NCBI GenBank assembly: GCA_027422505.1
Contig: JAPQWV010000654.1
Span: forward strand, 1-64,000
Direction: 5' to 3'
Source of the DNA: Craterostigma plantagineum
Taxonomy: Eukaryota; Streptophyta; Magnoliopsida; Lamiales; Linderniaceae
Length of the DNA: 64,000 nucleotides
A program made the translations under genes and the position numbers. Shown one piece after another: positions 34,032 through 44,810 of this stretch; position 1 is the first letter of the stretch, and the number at the start of each line of letters is the position of its first letter. The notes under the pieces are model-generated. The model was not told the DNA's origin. It made no database searches and saw only the letters and a list, made by a program, of their open reading frames with translations.

Positions 34032-36677
34032 TCACCATGTCTTACGCTCTGACCACCATGATCTGCCATATCTAGGGCTCCGTAACATCGCTGCGCTGTC
34101 TCGTCGTGGACTGAAACTCGAGTCAGAAGGCGAATCATCGAGCCGCTGTCTACTCACTGGCCAAGAGCTTCCATAAGTAGGGCTCGAAGAGCTGTAATGT
34201 GGACTAAAACCTGAGTCAGTCCCACCGCGATGCCTACGAAAATGATTAGCCAGAGAAGGGCTGGTTCCAGGTTCACAGCCAGGTGGGCCATCGTCATCTT
34301 CAGAGTCTATTTCCCATCGTTTTTCGCTCCGATTTCCTCGTTCAGATGAGATATCGTACCTAATACGATCAGAGCCATGTTTTGCATGGTCATCTCTATA
34401 GTCTGAGGACCACCTACGATTGTCATATTCCCCTCTGTTATGATTTTCGGATGTTTGGCTAAATCTCCGATCCCTTGATATGTCGAGACTCGAAGGTGGT
34501 GGTGCCCATAGTTTTTCATCTGCATTTTCTGGAACTGGAGCATTTATTCCTGGAAATTCCACCGTCATCTGCCGAGGTGGCTCGATCTCATTGGAATCGA
34601 GGATTTCCCCTTCTTCACCATCTATACTGTTTTTCTCCTCCCCAAAAATCGTAATCCCTGAAGGTTGATCTTCTATTTCTGAGGAAATAAAAAGTGAATA
34701 ATCGTATTTCAGAGAAGTTTAGTCACAACCAGCTCACATTTGAAAAAAGGGCACATCGTAAGTTCAAGCTAATATATGCTATCATATTGGATAACATCAA
34801 AACCCCAACGGAGTTGGGATGCTCCCTTAAGGTTAGGTCGCATAAGCTCACTACGACAATATCAGAACTTGTTTTACCTAAATATCCAGGTGGATATCCT
34901 ATTTCTCGCATTCTGTTAAGCCATGGAGGTGGGTCGAGCTCCTATAAAGGATGAAGAAAAGAGTGAACAAATTTATTATAGTTCCGAAAGACAATTAAAA
35001 TGCCAGACCCAAAATTGTTTGACAACTTGCAAATTAGACAGACAATCTAATGGCTGAAGGCTATACATTATTGACCATATATATCTTTACGAGAATAGTC
35101 TCACTCACTCGAAGGCCCAAAAGTCGTTGCGTTTCAGCATGAAGGACGCCTGGAGTCAAACCATCATATTTTCCCTTGGGAGTACTTTGATAGTACCGAA
35201 CGGTATTACGTGAGAGAGCATTTTGGCCTTTTTTAGATTTGTGCTCTTTTCTAGATTTATTTACTGCAGCATTGTCACGTGGCTTAGGACAATCTTTCAG
35301 AGCATGGCTGTAGGAACCACAGTTGAAACAACGAGAGGCATTTACTTCAGCTTCGCTGCATGTTAAAAATGAAAAGATATTAGATTTGCGGGCACTAAAA
35401 CGTTTATCGTAGAATCAGTAGAAACATTAGCGTCAGAGTTCTGGCGAATATATCATAAAAACTGCCTTTAAGATAGCAAGAAATATTGAACATCGTACCC
35501 ATTTAAATTACCATCACTGGTCAATGCTGAAGAGTAACCACGATCATAATGAGGAACATCAGCGCCATCCAACTCCATATCTGACTGCTTGTTTGCATAG
35601 TTATCGAACCAAAATGTCTGCATATTAAAATCATGGATAGTACTACGAACTACGATACATGCTATACGTTTCCAATCCGGAGAAGCAAGTCAATAGAAGG
35701 CACAAGTAATACAGAACGAGGTTTCATACTACTGCAGAGGGTTTATTTAAGCCAACACTGAGAGCTGGAAAATATGTCTCTTCCCCTGTGAACTGCTCCA
35801 CGTCCAAACCCTGGGATGAGTTGAAAGCCGATAAGTTTAATACAAAGAAATGCAACTCTATTAGAAACAAGCCGGCAAAGCAATATTGGTGTCTAGAGAG
35901 AAGCAGCCATACATTCGATGAAGAGCAGTTTTTAGCATGCCAGTGCGACCACTGTTGTAATAACTCCTCAAGCTTTTGCTTACTTTCTCTAAAAAATGAA
36001 ACTTAATTATAAATCTATTTTCACCCCATATTTGACTATTTGAAGAAACATACCTGGTCAAAGAACGATAGACGACATGAACTGAAGGTAGCTGATCATC
36101 AACAGCTACCCGCGATCTCTTTCGTCTAGGACTCGCTGGAAGATCATGTTATGGATCATATAACACCAGAAAGTTTGTTGATATGATGAAGAAAAAAAAT
36201 GAGATTACTTCTACGGAAACCAATGGAGTGTGCGTTGTCAGGTTTGCGCTAAATCCTGTACAACAGCTTGAAAAGGATACAAGTGGCATGTGTACCCTCT
36301 TCGCTAATAAGGGTTTTGTCTGGTTCATGGTCACTGAAATTGCCCTCATTTTGATCAGCTAAAAATCCAGTTTCAGCATCTTCCATGCTGACAGAATTTA
36401 AACTTTTTACTACAGAAAGAGACTCTGATAATTCAAATCCAACTGGCACGGAAGACTTGGGTTCACCATTTTGTTTGGCATCCATAAACTTTGGTTTCAC
36501 GATAGTTTCAAGATCTTCGTTATCAGTCTTCACAGTGATTTCGTCCTTCACCTCTAAGTTCAGAGACAAAGTCTCAGCGACATTGGCTTCAAGTCCTGGT
36601 TCACACACATCATCATCTGCACTATCTTGCTCTGAATTACTCAAAGCTGATAGTTTAATGATATCCTCAGCTTCCAT
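34032..36677 (-). CDS. ZCCHC8-like zinc-knuckle/PSP-domain protein (NEXT complex)
   Basis: This multi-exon gene starts at ATG 36677 (MEAEDIIKLSALS) and ends at 34032. Exon 1 encodes an acidic N-terminus. Next come RRKRSRVAVDDQLPSVHVVY, a Gln/Leu-rich helix (KLEELLQQWSHWH), a zinc knuckle CFNCGSYSHALKDC (about 35290-35340) and the PSP region KYDGLTPGVLHAETQRLLGLR-ELDPPPWLNRMREIGYPPGYL. The C-terminal tail is rich in Ser, Arg and Asp. The order CCHC then PSP is that of human ZCCHC8 and plant ZCCHC8A/B. These are subunits of the nuclear exosome targeting complex with HEN2/MTR4-like helicases and RBM7. Splice sites that were checked are GT-AG. No clear frame break was found. Confidence 0.85.
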
Positions 36678-37596
36678 ATTTGAGAGTGTCTGTTCCGACC
36701 ACACAACAACCTACACGACACAATTGCCCCACCATAAAAAACGACATCCCTATATTTACTTAACCACAAATAACAAACTTGATGCATAAAGCTCCAGAAA
36801 TACATCAGCACTACGTAGGATCCCAAAATTGATCAGACTCCGGCAAATTTGAGCCAAAAATATTGACTTGCAATAAGATATTTTTTCCACCCCGAAGAAA
36901 GTTAACTAGAAACAGGTAACACTGCCACCAGGAAATGGATGAATAACAACTACTTAGACGCCCAAACCGTGAAACGGCCCGCAACTAATAAAAATCAATC
37001 AACTCCCAATGGAATAAAAAGAGATACTTTCCAGCAAATTCGACCTCAAATTACAAGAAAACTAATTTGGAAAGGAAGAAAAACAATAATTAGGGCAGGC
37101 TCTTAATATCTGTACCTAAAACCCAGGGTCGGTTTACCCCACCGAATTGACAGTCTGAAACCTGCCGCAGCTAGCAAGCAGCTGAACAAAGAAGCCCGCG
37201 GTAGCAAAAACTTTATCCAGCGGCGAGAGAGAGGGAGCAATCTTAGATAAAGCAGCGTCTGCGGTCGGCGATCTAGCTACACTGATTTTGCCTTTTCTTT
37301 TCCCTTTTTTTTCTTTGGGATATTTTGGCTGGTCAAGTCGCCAACAACGCCGACGACTTTTGAATTATTTACATTTTTAGAAATTGATAATTATCTTCTG
37401 AAAATAGATTCATTTTTGAAAATCGGTTTGGGAATATCAAATCAACAGATGTAATAAACAAATCGGGCAAATGCGAACCACTTCGATTGACGAAGGATTT
37501 TAATTTAAAAAGAAAGTGTTATCGTATAACATAACATTACGAACAGATTAGATGACATATGTATAACATTTTTTAAATACTCATCATCTTCATCGC
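36678..37596. other. ZCCHC8-like 5' leader and promoter, TBL 3' side
   Basis: It holds the 5' flank of the upstream minus-strand gene, probably with a non-coding first exon near 37100-37260, and the 3' UTR of the TBL gene at its right end. No coding region was recognised. Confidence 0.45.
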
Positions 37597-39411
37597 CTAT
37601 ATATAGTTATTCTCTCTCCTCAACAGTTCTTGCAACATATCGTTCCAAGCATCAATCGGACCAGGCAAGCACCAGTGAACGCAGTCATTGGGCATGACCC
37701 GACTATCCTCGGGCCAATGCCCGAACCGACTCGGATGCCCATCGGGTCGCATCGCCATAGCCTTCGTCGCATCGAAAAGCTTCACCTTCTTCTTCTTCTT
37801 CTTCCCCCCGACAACAACTGATCCCTCCCTCGCAATCCTCAGCTCCTCCAACTGTATCGTGTACATATCCGTGAGCACGCCGGCGTCCTCTCCCCTCTTC
37901 AGCGGCGCCGTCCTCCTGCAATCTCCGCCGCTGTCCCAGCCGCCGCCCTCGAAGTGCGACGGCGCGAAGGTCCTCAGAAAGGCGGCGCCCTTGAAGCCCT
38001 GGGCTTCGTTTATTGCAGCCAAGGCCGTCCTAAATGCTCGGCGGTAGCTGAAGGAAGGAGGCAAGTGCGTCACGTTCTGCTCGGGGCAGTAGAGGCAGCC
38101 CACGAGGGTTTCGTTAAGGAAGAAGTAAGTGGGTCGGAAAAACCAGTGGCCCGCCGAGATTAGGACGTAGTCGGAGTTTTGGATCTGGGTCGTCCAGTTC
38201 GGGTCGGGTCGGTCCAGGTAGAGGCTGAATGGGACTGTGGTGAGGGAGTGGTGGAGCTGACCCGACTTGACTAGGTACGGCGACCAGAAAATGGAGATGT
38301 TGAAGTTGAAGTCTTTGTAGGTGTACTGCTTGCTGTCGGCTTGCGGGTCGGATAGATCCACGGGTTGGGCCACCTGTAATATAAGAAATATTGGCTCATT
38401 GAATGTCAATTAATTAGTTACAACTATAGTTAGTTTCCACCGCATTTACCTTCCGACAAGTGGTAAGAGAAACGTGCAAATCAAAGACGAATGTAGAGTT
38501 TTGTGCGGCCGATATTAAATAATAATAAACCACTCCATTTTTCGAAGCGGACCACTACTATGACATAATATCCCATGTGATACCGAAGAAAAATAAATAA
38601 TGACGAGCCGACAATAAATAATTGAATCCACGGCCTAATTAATTAACTGTAATTACTCATAATACTGCGGATTAAGTCCTCTTAAACTCTACACGTACAT
38701 GTCTGATAATCATGCAATCTAACTCCTAACAAGACGGTCTTCTTACATTATGGAAGCCCATCACTTTCCCACGACACACACACACAGAAACGTCCAATAA
38801 CGAGCAAAAAAGCAAATCAATTAGCACCACTAATTAGTGATTAACGAAGTATGTACTTACCCTAGATAAGAGGCACATCAGAGATTGCATGTGGTTTCGA
38901 GCCACAGAATCGCCGACGAAGGCCAGAGATTTACCCTTCATCATCACCAAGAACTCGTAAGCGTCGAGCAAAGGCAGCTCGCAATCGTCGGGCTTCCACC
39001 TCCATTTCAAGTAATCGGAGTCGGGCCGCCCGAATCTCATGCAATTTTGGTGCTCTTGAATCCAAAAGCACGTTTCGTTGGTGTAGTAAGGCCCGTCTGA
39101 GTTTCGAACCCATTCTCCTGTGAATAAGTCGCACTCTCTTCTTCTGTCGACTCCTCCGACAAGGTATTGAGGTTAGCAGATCCGCCGTGGGATGATGTAA
39201 TAATAGATCCCAGCAATGACGACGATTCCTCGTTGTTGTTCTTGGACGGTGGCGGCGAGGGGCCTCTGAAGAAAGGGTAGTTGTTGTACAAAGGAATTAG
39301 TGTAATGAGTACGGTTAGGGCTATGATGAGAGGTAGAAGTACTTTTGAGGTCTTCTTTCGTGGGATCTGAGGTCTCACTAAGGGAATCTGTTCGGAGGAT
39401 TGAGGTTTCAT
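37597..39411 (-). CDS. Trichome birefringence-like (TBL) polysaccharide O-acetyltransferase
   Basis: Two exons, 39411-38861 and 38373-37597, join in phase. The N-terminus is cytosolic followed by one membrane anchor ([19 protein letters not shown]), so a type II Golgi protein is expected. The TBL domain has [17 protein letters not shown], the GDS motif in [14 protein letters not shown] and the C-terminal DxxH motif in [16 protein letters not shown]. Both are needed for acetyl transfer to xylan, pectin or xyloglucan in known members. It resembles the TBL19-26 subgroup from memory. A poly-lysine run (GKKKKKKVK) interrupts the C-terminal region. One apparent base loss near 39137 separates EEESA from the CDLFTGEWV segment of the TBL domain. 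The gene is otherwise intact. Confidence 0.9.
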
Positions 39412-40312
39412 AGTTAGGTTTGCTGTGTTGAGGAAGATGATGGTGTGAAATGGTGGAGGGAGGAGAAAAGGGTTAATGGTGGTGGGGTTTTTTTGTAATG
39501 AAGAAAAATGTATGGATAGTATTGGGTTCATGTATGTATCTGTGGCCAGCTGGTATTTTCTTTTTATCACTCGGATTTTAAATAATTTTACGTAATTAAA
39601 CTAATTTTGACAATGCAAAGTGGGAAAAGAGCGGGTGATATTTGCGCTAAATTCGCGGGATAAATACCGATTAACGCTGATGGAGATGGTGAAAGAAGCT
39701 ATCACTTGAGGGTCAAAATTGTAATTAGGGCAGCCCAATTGTGCTCTTCTCTTTCACCTTTCGTTTGAATTTGGGTAGTTATAACAGGCTAGGCCCAAGT
39801 TTTCTGCAGGCCCAACTTTCTAGGCCCAATTTATAGACTAAGAAGACTACAAGTCAATTATATTACAAATATATTAATTTTGGATAGATTACCATCGTCG
39901 TGTTCATGACTCAGCGGAAAAGAATGAACATGGACCAGCTCACAATGTTTTATTGATGAAATTCTTATCTTCCACGATTATAACAGAATTTATAGTTTCC
40001 ACGGCAAGGCTGCTTTAAGTTTGCTTCCTATGTCCTTTTCAATTTATTTATTTATATTTCCCTAAACGCACTTGGACTCATTTTTCTTAGTTTATGACAC
40101 AACGGACTAGTTGAGTTTGGATGATATGCTCTTCCTCACGTTATTATTGCATTAAACTAGTACAAACAATATTTCATAATTTTATTTTAAAATTAGAAGA
40201 AAAATAAGTTCACATGCTCTCATCTCACCACACGACACCTATGAATCCCAAAACATGGATTCTGGTAGAAGCAAGACATGCATGACAATAATCAAATAAG
40301 CAAATCATATTT
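39412..40312. other. TBL upstream spacer
   Basis: AT-rich flank of the TBL gene. Short GGCCCA-type motifs occur near 39790-39830. No gene was recognised. Confidence 0.4.
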
Positions 40313-40317
40313 ATTTT

Positions 40318-40449
40318 TATTAGAAATCGAGGGTCCTTCCTAAAATCAATCGATGATAGGAGGAGAAAGCATCTTATATATATAGCGGCTCTTAGAGCTT
40401 CAATTAATCGATGTGGGACGAAACCCTCTTTTTTTTTATAATCTCAACA
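40318..40449 (-). repeat. TRIM 3' LTR
   Basis: 132-bp terminal repeat, the downstream copy on the element's minus-strand orientation, next to the purine tract. Confidence 0.9.
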
Positions 40450-40533
40450 TGCCCCCTCACGTGTGGCATGACTGGCCTAACACGTATACATATGAATCGG
40501 GTGGCGGCGAGCCGAAGAATTGCTCTGATACCA

Positions 40534-40665
40534 TATTAGAAATCGAGGGGTCATTCCTAAAACCAATTGGTGATACGAGGAGAAAACCTCTTATATATAT
40601 AGCAGCTCATACAGCTTGAATTAATCTATGTGGACGAAATCCACTTTTTTTTAATAATCTCAACA
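40534..40665 (-). repeat. TRIM 5' LTR
   Basis: 132-bp terminal repeat next to the initiator tRNA-Met primer-binding site, the same length as its partner. Confidence 0.9.
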
Positions 40666-40670
40666 ATTTT

Positions 40671-41215
40671 GGGATGCGTGATGAGTTTTCTTGGATACAC
40701 CTTTCGCCATGGCGTGGCCACACGTTTTTCGGACAATAATTTCAAAAGAACATAAATATATATTCAAAGAAATATATGTGTATCTTTTTCTAAAAAACCA
40801 GGAAATACGCTAATATTCCCAACCACACGACGCGATTTGGTTGAGAAAAGCTTAGTTGCCAAATTGAGATAAAGATTTTCTATGGGACCGTTTACGAATA
40901 ATAAAGTAAATGCCTGTACAATTTATTAATGTATAGGGGGACCAGTGGCTCATATATTAAGGGCAGCCATGTGCAAAAGCTAGGACGAAAGAGACAAAAA
41001 ATTACAGCTGCATTACACCTTCATTTTATTTAATATTAACTGGTAAAAGTATTATATTCCATTTCCACTTATATAATTACGTATAAAATATTGCCAATTC
41101 AAACCAATAAGTATTGGATTCCAGAGAATAATCGAACTGTCGAGTGTCAACCACAAGCAACGTGTCCATATAAATTTTACTTGCTCCACTCAATCATAGG
41201 ATTTAAATTTTATAC
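40671..41215. other. AT-rich spacer between two mobile elements
   Basis: About 545 bp with no ORF or recognisable motif. Confidence 0.4.
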
Positions 41216-41853
41216 TTAGGGGGTGTTTGTTTTGGGTGATGTCCAAAACATCACCGTGATCCTCTCGTTTACCCCTTATCACTGTGTTTGTTTAGTTTAG
41301 GTGATGAGTCATCACCGGAATGATGGATCACCTAGGTGATGAAAATGAGGTGATATTTCATATTTCAGATCACCCCAAAAAACCTAGGTGATCCAACATC
41401 ACGGAGATGATGTGATCTATCTAAATTTTTAATGGACGAAAACTTGATATTTTACACATTATTACTTTATATGCCATTATCAATATAATTACATGATTAA
41501 CATAATTAAATCTTAAAAATATTCCAGTTATTTAGAAATATTAACTTATATTAAAAAAGTATAAATACAAATAATGCTTAAATGTATATTTTATTAATGA
41601 TTATCACATAAAATATCACCTTAATAAATTTAACATATTATTTAAATCATATGTATGGGTCAAAATATGACATTTATATAACGTCACCCTACACATCACA
41701 GTGATTAAACAAACAAATAACTTCAATATCACGTTGATCTACAAACTAAAATATCACTTAAAACAAACACACTGATGACATATCACATTGTCACATTCCG
41801 GTGATACGCACATCAACCGTAATGTTGGATCACACGAAACAAACACCCGCTTA
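41216..41853. mobile_element. PIF/Harbinger-like non-autonomous element
   Basis: The element spans 41219-41850 (632 bp). Inverted ends read GGGGGTGTTTGTTTTGGGTGAT on the left, and GCGGGTGTTTGTTTCGTGTGAT when the right end is read on the minus strand. TTA flanks both sides (41216-41218 and 41851-41853), the expected 3-bp Harbinger target duplication. The subterminal regions are full of GTGAT/ATCAC repeats, for example TCACC and GGTGATCC. The middle is AT-rich with no transposase coding. Confidence 0.8.
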
Positions 41854-42060
41854 AAGTTATTTGGTCGCGTGTATGTGGAATGATCACCCATATATAAAGT
41901 CAGTAATAATTAAAAATCACGCTAATGATATTCGATTCTATTATCAGCCAATAAAAGGGAGCTAAATGTTTAGCGGCCTAGAATGGCCGAGGGCATATGA
42001 GTCATTTCCAAAAAAAAAACGTACCTCGGAGCGCTTCCTCACAATCCTCCCCTATTTAAA
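41854..42060. promoter_or_regulatory. AdoMetDC core promoter region
   Basis: A TATA-like CTATTTAAAGG lies at about 42052-42062, just upstream of the spliced 5' leader of the AdoMetDC gene. The exact transcription start cannot be read. Confidence 0.45.
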
Positions 42061-42733
42061 GGGGCCCGAAGTCTGCGTTCCACCACACCACACATATCGA
42101 TATCAAAGAAAGCGTCGTCGTTTGCTCTATATATTTGCGTTTGATACGCCTTTTCTTTCGTCGAGATCTCTCGTAAATTTATTTCAGGCATTTTCGCGCT
42201 TGCTTTCTTTTCGATCCAATCCTATTATATTTGTATTCGATCTGTAAGTATTGATTCGGAATTGTTGATATCGTAATTTTTGCGTTGCTGTAATTTCTCA
42301 TTTGGTTTTGGATTCGGAATTGTTGATATCGTGTTTTGCGTTGCGTGAATCTATTTTTTGGTTTCGATTTGCAGGCGTTTGTTGCTGAGTCTTGTAGACA
42401 ATTTCTTGTATCGTCGATCGTTGTAGACCATCTGTGATCATTATAAAGGTAAACGAGATTAGTTATCTTACGTATGTTGTTCTAAATTTATCGATGCTGG
42501 TGTTTATTGTTTTCGTGCGTTGACATGAAGTCTCTGTAAAGATGTTATTATTGGAGGCTGTCGTGACAAGTTTCTGGTGTTTCGTTTTTTGATAATTACC
42601 CCAAGTTACTACTTACTAGTTACTTGTACCATACTTTCTCTGTTACTCGTTTCATTTTTTGAGCCATTAAACCTAACACAACTGCTGCTGTCTCATTCTA
42701 ACCGTGACTGCTCATTGTTTCAGATTAAGTTGA

Positions 42734-42742
42734 ATGATCTAA
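42734..42742 (+). CDS. Tiny uORF of AdoMetDC mRNA
   Basis: ATG ATC TAA lies at 42734-42742. Its stop codon shares the A at 42742 with the ATG of the next uORF (TAATGG). This one-base overlap between tiny and small uORFs is the known conserved layout in plant AdoMetDC leaders. It takes part in polyamine control of translation. Confidence 0.88.
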   Translation: MI

Positions 42743-42993
42743 TGGAGTCAAAAGGTGGTAAAAAGAAGTCTAGCAGTAGTAAATCCTTAGCATACGAAGC
42801 TCCCCTCGGATACAGCATTGAAGACGTACGACCACACGGAGGAATCAAGAAATTCAGATCTGCTGCTTACTCCAACGTATTGCTTTGTTATTCTAATTCA
42901 GTCTATTACCTAGTCCATTTTCTAATTCATTGTACGTTTTGATGCTAACCTTGACGTTGTTGCTTGATGCAGTGCGTTCGAAAGCCATCCTGA
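42742..42993 (+). CDS. Conserved small uORF of AdoMetDC mRNA (51 codons, spliced)
   Basis: Exon 42742-42876 encodes MESKGGKKKSSSSKSLAYEA and onward to FRSAAYSN. A GT-AG intron follows, and the last six codons CVRKPS plus stop lie at 42973-42993. Length and the C-terminal ending match the plant AdoMetDC small uORF, whose peptide stalls ribosomes when polyamine levels are high. Upstream, the leader has further introns (about 42244-42374 and 42449-42723). Confidence 0.95.
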
Positions 42994-43141
42994 GTACCGC
43001 CAAGCTTTTTAGATACTAGAAGTCCCCAGTCAATCAGTAGAATAGTTTCATATTTCCGATTCTTATCTTTATACCTCTTTCATCTTCCTCATCCCTGATT
43101 TCTTGCTTCAAAATTAAGCTCACTGTATTCCCAAAGTTGCA

Positions 43142-44212
43142 ATGGCCTTACCAACCTCAGCCATTGGATTCGAAGGCTACGAAAAGAGGCTCGAGATTTC
43201 CTTTTACGATCACGGAGGGCTTGGCCTCCGTGCTCTGTCCAAAGCCCAGCTGGATGAAATACTAGAACCAGCCCAGTGCACAATCGTCTCCTCTCTGAAG
43301 AACGACGACGTCGACTCTTATGTCCTGTCAGAGTCGAGCCTCTTTGTCTACCCGTACAAGATAATCATAAAGACGTGCGGGACTACCAAACTGCTGCTTT
43401 CTATCCCCCCTGTCCTTAAGTTGGCTGGCATGCTCGGTCTGAGCGTTTCCTCCGTTCGATACACCCGTGGAAGCTTCATATTTCCCGGTGCTCAGCCATT
43501 CCCACACCGAAGCTTCTCTGAGGAAGTAGCTGTCCTAGACGATCACTTCCACAAGCTTGGTCTGAGCAGCATGGCCTACGTACTGGGCAGTGACAGTGAG
43601 TACGAGAAATGGCACGTTTACTCTGCTTGTGCCGAACCAACAAAGGAGTCGAGCCCTCCTCCCACCACTACTTATACCCTGGAGATGTGCATGACCAACT
43701 TGGACCATAGAAAGGCCTCTGTGTTCTTCAAGAACCAATCCGAGTCAGCTGCTGTGATGACCGAAGTTTCTGGCATCAGAAAAATTCTCCCAGGGTCTGA
43801 GATCTGCGACTTCGACTTTGACCCTTGCGGCTACTCCATGAATGCTATTGAAGGAGGTGCAATCTCCACCATCCACATAACCCCTGAAGATGGGTTCAGC
43901 TACGCCAGCTTCGAAGCGGTGGGTTATGACTTTAAAGAAGTGGACTTGACTCTTCTCCTTGAGAGAGTATTGGCTTGCTTTAAGCCCGCAAAGTTCTCTG
44001 TGGCTTTGCATGCTGTTGGTCTGAATGAGTTGGGCTCGGAGGAGGCTGCGCTTGATGTGAAGGGCTATGCATGTGTTGAGAGGTGCTTTGAAGAGCTTGG
44101 GAATGATGGATCGATCGTGTACAAGAGCTTTGTTAGCGCTGGTGGCTGTGGATCTCCCAAGTCTATCCTCAGCTGTTGTTGGAGTGAGAACGAGGATGAG
44201 GAAGTTAAGTAA
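43142..44212 (+). CDS. SAMDC: S-adenosylmethionine decarboxylase proenzyme
   Basis: The main ORF is intronless, 356 codons, starting at ATG 43142 ([19 protein letters not shown]). The enzyme makes decarboxylated S-adenosylmethionine, the aminopropyl donor for spermidine and spermine. The self-cleavage site is visible at VLSESSLF, between Glu64 and Ser65 by my count, where Ser65 becomes the pyruvoyl group. The adjoining [13 protein letters not shown] motif and the later region [26 protein letters not shown] are characteristic. The 3' end SKSIL-type segment ([11 protein letters not shown]) is followed by an acidic tail. Translation is expected to be controlled by the two uORFs upstream. No frame breaks. 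Confidence 0.97.
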   Translation: MALPTSAIGFEGYEKRLEISFYDHGGLGLRALSKAQLDEILEPAQCTIVSSLKNDDVDSYVLSESSLFVYPYKIIIKTCGTTKLLLSIPPVLKLAGMLGLSVSSVRYTRGSFIFPGAQPFPHRSFSEEVAVLDDHFHKLGLSSMAYVLGSDSEYEKWHVYSACAEPTKESSPPPTTTYTLEMCMTNLDHRKASVFFKNQSESAAVMTEVSGIRKILPGSEICDFDFDPCGYSMNAIEGGAISTIHITPEDGFSYASFEAVGYDFKEVDLTLLLERVLACFKPAKFSVALHAVGLNELGSEEAALDVKGYACVERCFEELGNDGSIVYKSFVSAGGCGSPKSILSCCWSENEDEEVK

Positions 44213-44810
44213 AATGACCATATATTAGTATCTTCGTCGCGGCAGCTTTGATTTATTATGGCTTTCTGTTTTGTCTTTTGTTTGTTGGATTAGTACCATT
44301 GAATAAAAATTGCTCTATTGTGCTTTCAAGGTTTGGTTGGGGTCTTGCTAGTTCGTTGTTGGCAATATGAAATAAAATAAATGCTTTTGTGGTTATTGCA
44401 TTGCACTGCCTTGCATGATGGGATTGTTAGTTTGCGATTTGATGATCTTCAAATTTTTGAGTCGTCATCAAAACTCTGCACTAAAATCGAATAGCAATTG
44501 AATGATCGGAACTCAACTCAAATGTAAAGATACAATGATGACAAGCTATATAATATAATTTAGGAAAGCTAATATGTAAGATTATGATCAGAAAGAAGCT
44601 TCATAGACTACATAAATTTTAAGCTAGCAAAGACCGTCGATGTTCTTTTATCCACTTCTATTCCACCCCGAGGGCAGTTTAGGTATTTCAGAATTATTGA
44701 CTAAACCCTAATGAAATCGCCAAATCCCCAAGTCTTTTGTTGTGTCTCCTCCAATCTCCGCCATCACCTGAAAGAAACAGATCGACTCGAATAATCCCCT
44801 AACCAAGAAT
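44213..44810. other. AdoMetDC 3' UTR and PPR-like gene promoter
   Basis: About 600 bp between two plus-strand genes. No coding region or repeat was recognised. Confidence 0.45.

Larger units (their letters stand above)
40313..40670 (-). mobile_element. Complete TRIM (terminal-repeat retrotransposon in miniature)
   Basis: Two direct repeats of 132 bp, 40318-40449 and 40534-40665, flank only 84 bp. Read on the minus strand each repeat begins TGTTGAGATTAT and contains a CCCACATCG-like block and a TATATATA box. The primer-binding site TGGTATCAGAGC, complementary to initiator tRNA-Met, sits directly inside the 5' LTR (minus strand of 40522-40533). A purine tract (GAGGGGGC) abuts the other LTR. 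A 5-bp duplication ATTTT lies on both sides (40313-40317 and 40666-40670). There is no coding capacity, so copying would need proteins from another element. The two LTRs have diverged at many sites, so the insertion is not recent. Confidence 0.93.

Noticed and set aside
40413..40619. Plus-strand 68-codon frame
   Set aside because: It lies inside the TRIM element and crosses its LTR and primer-binding site.
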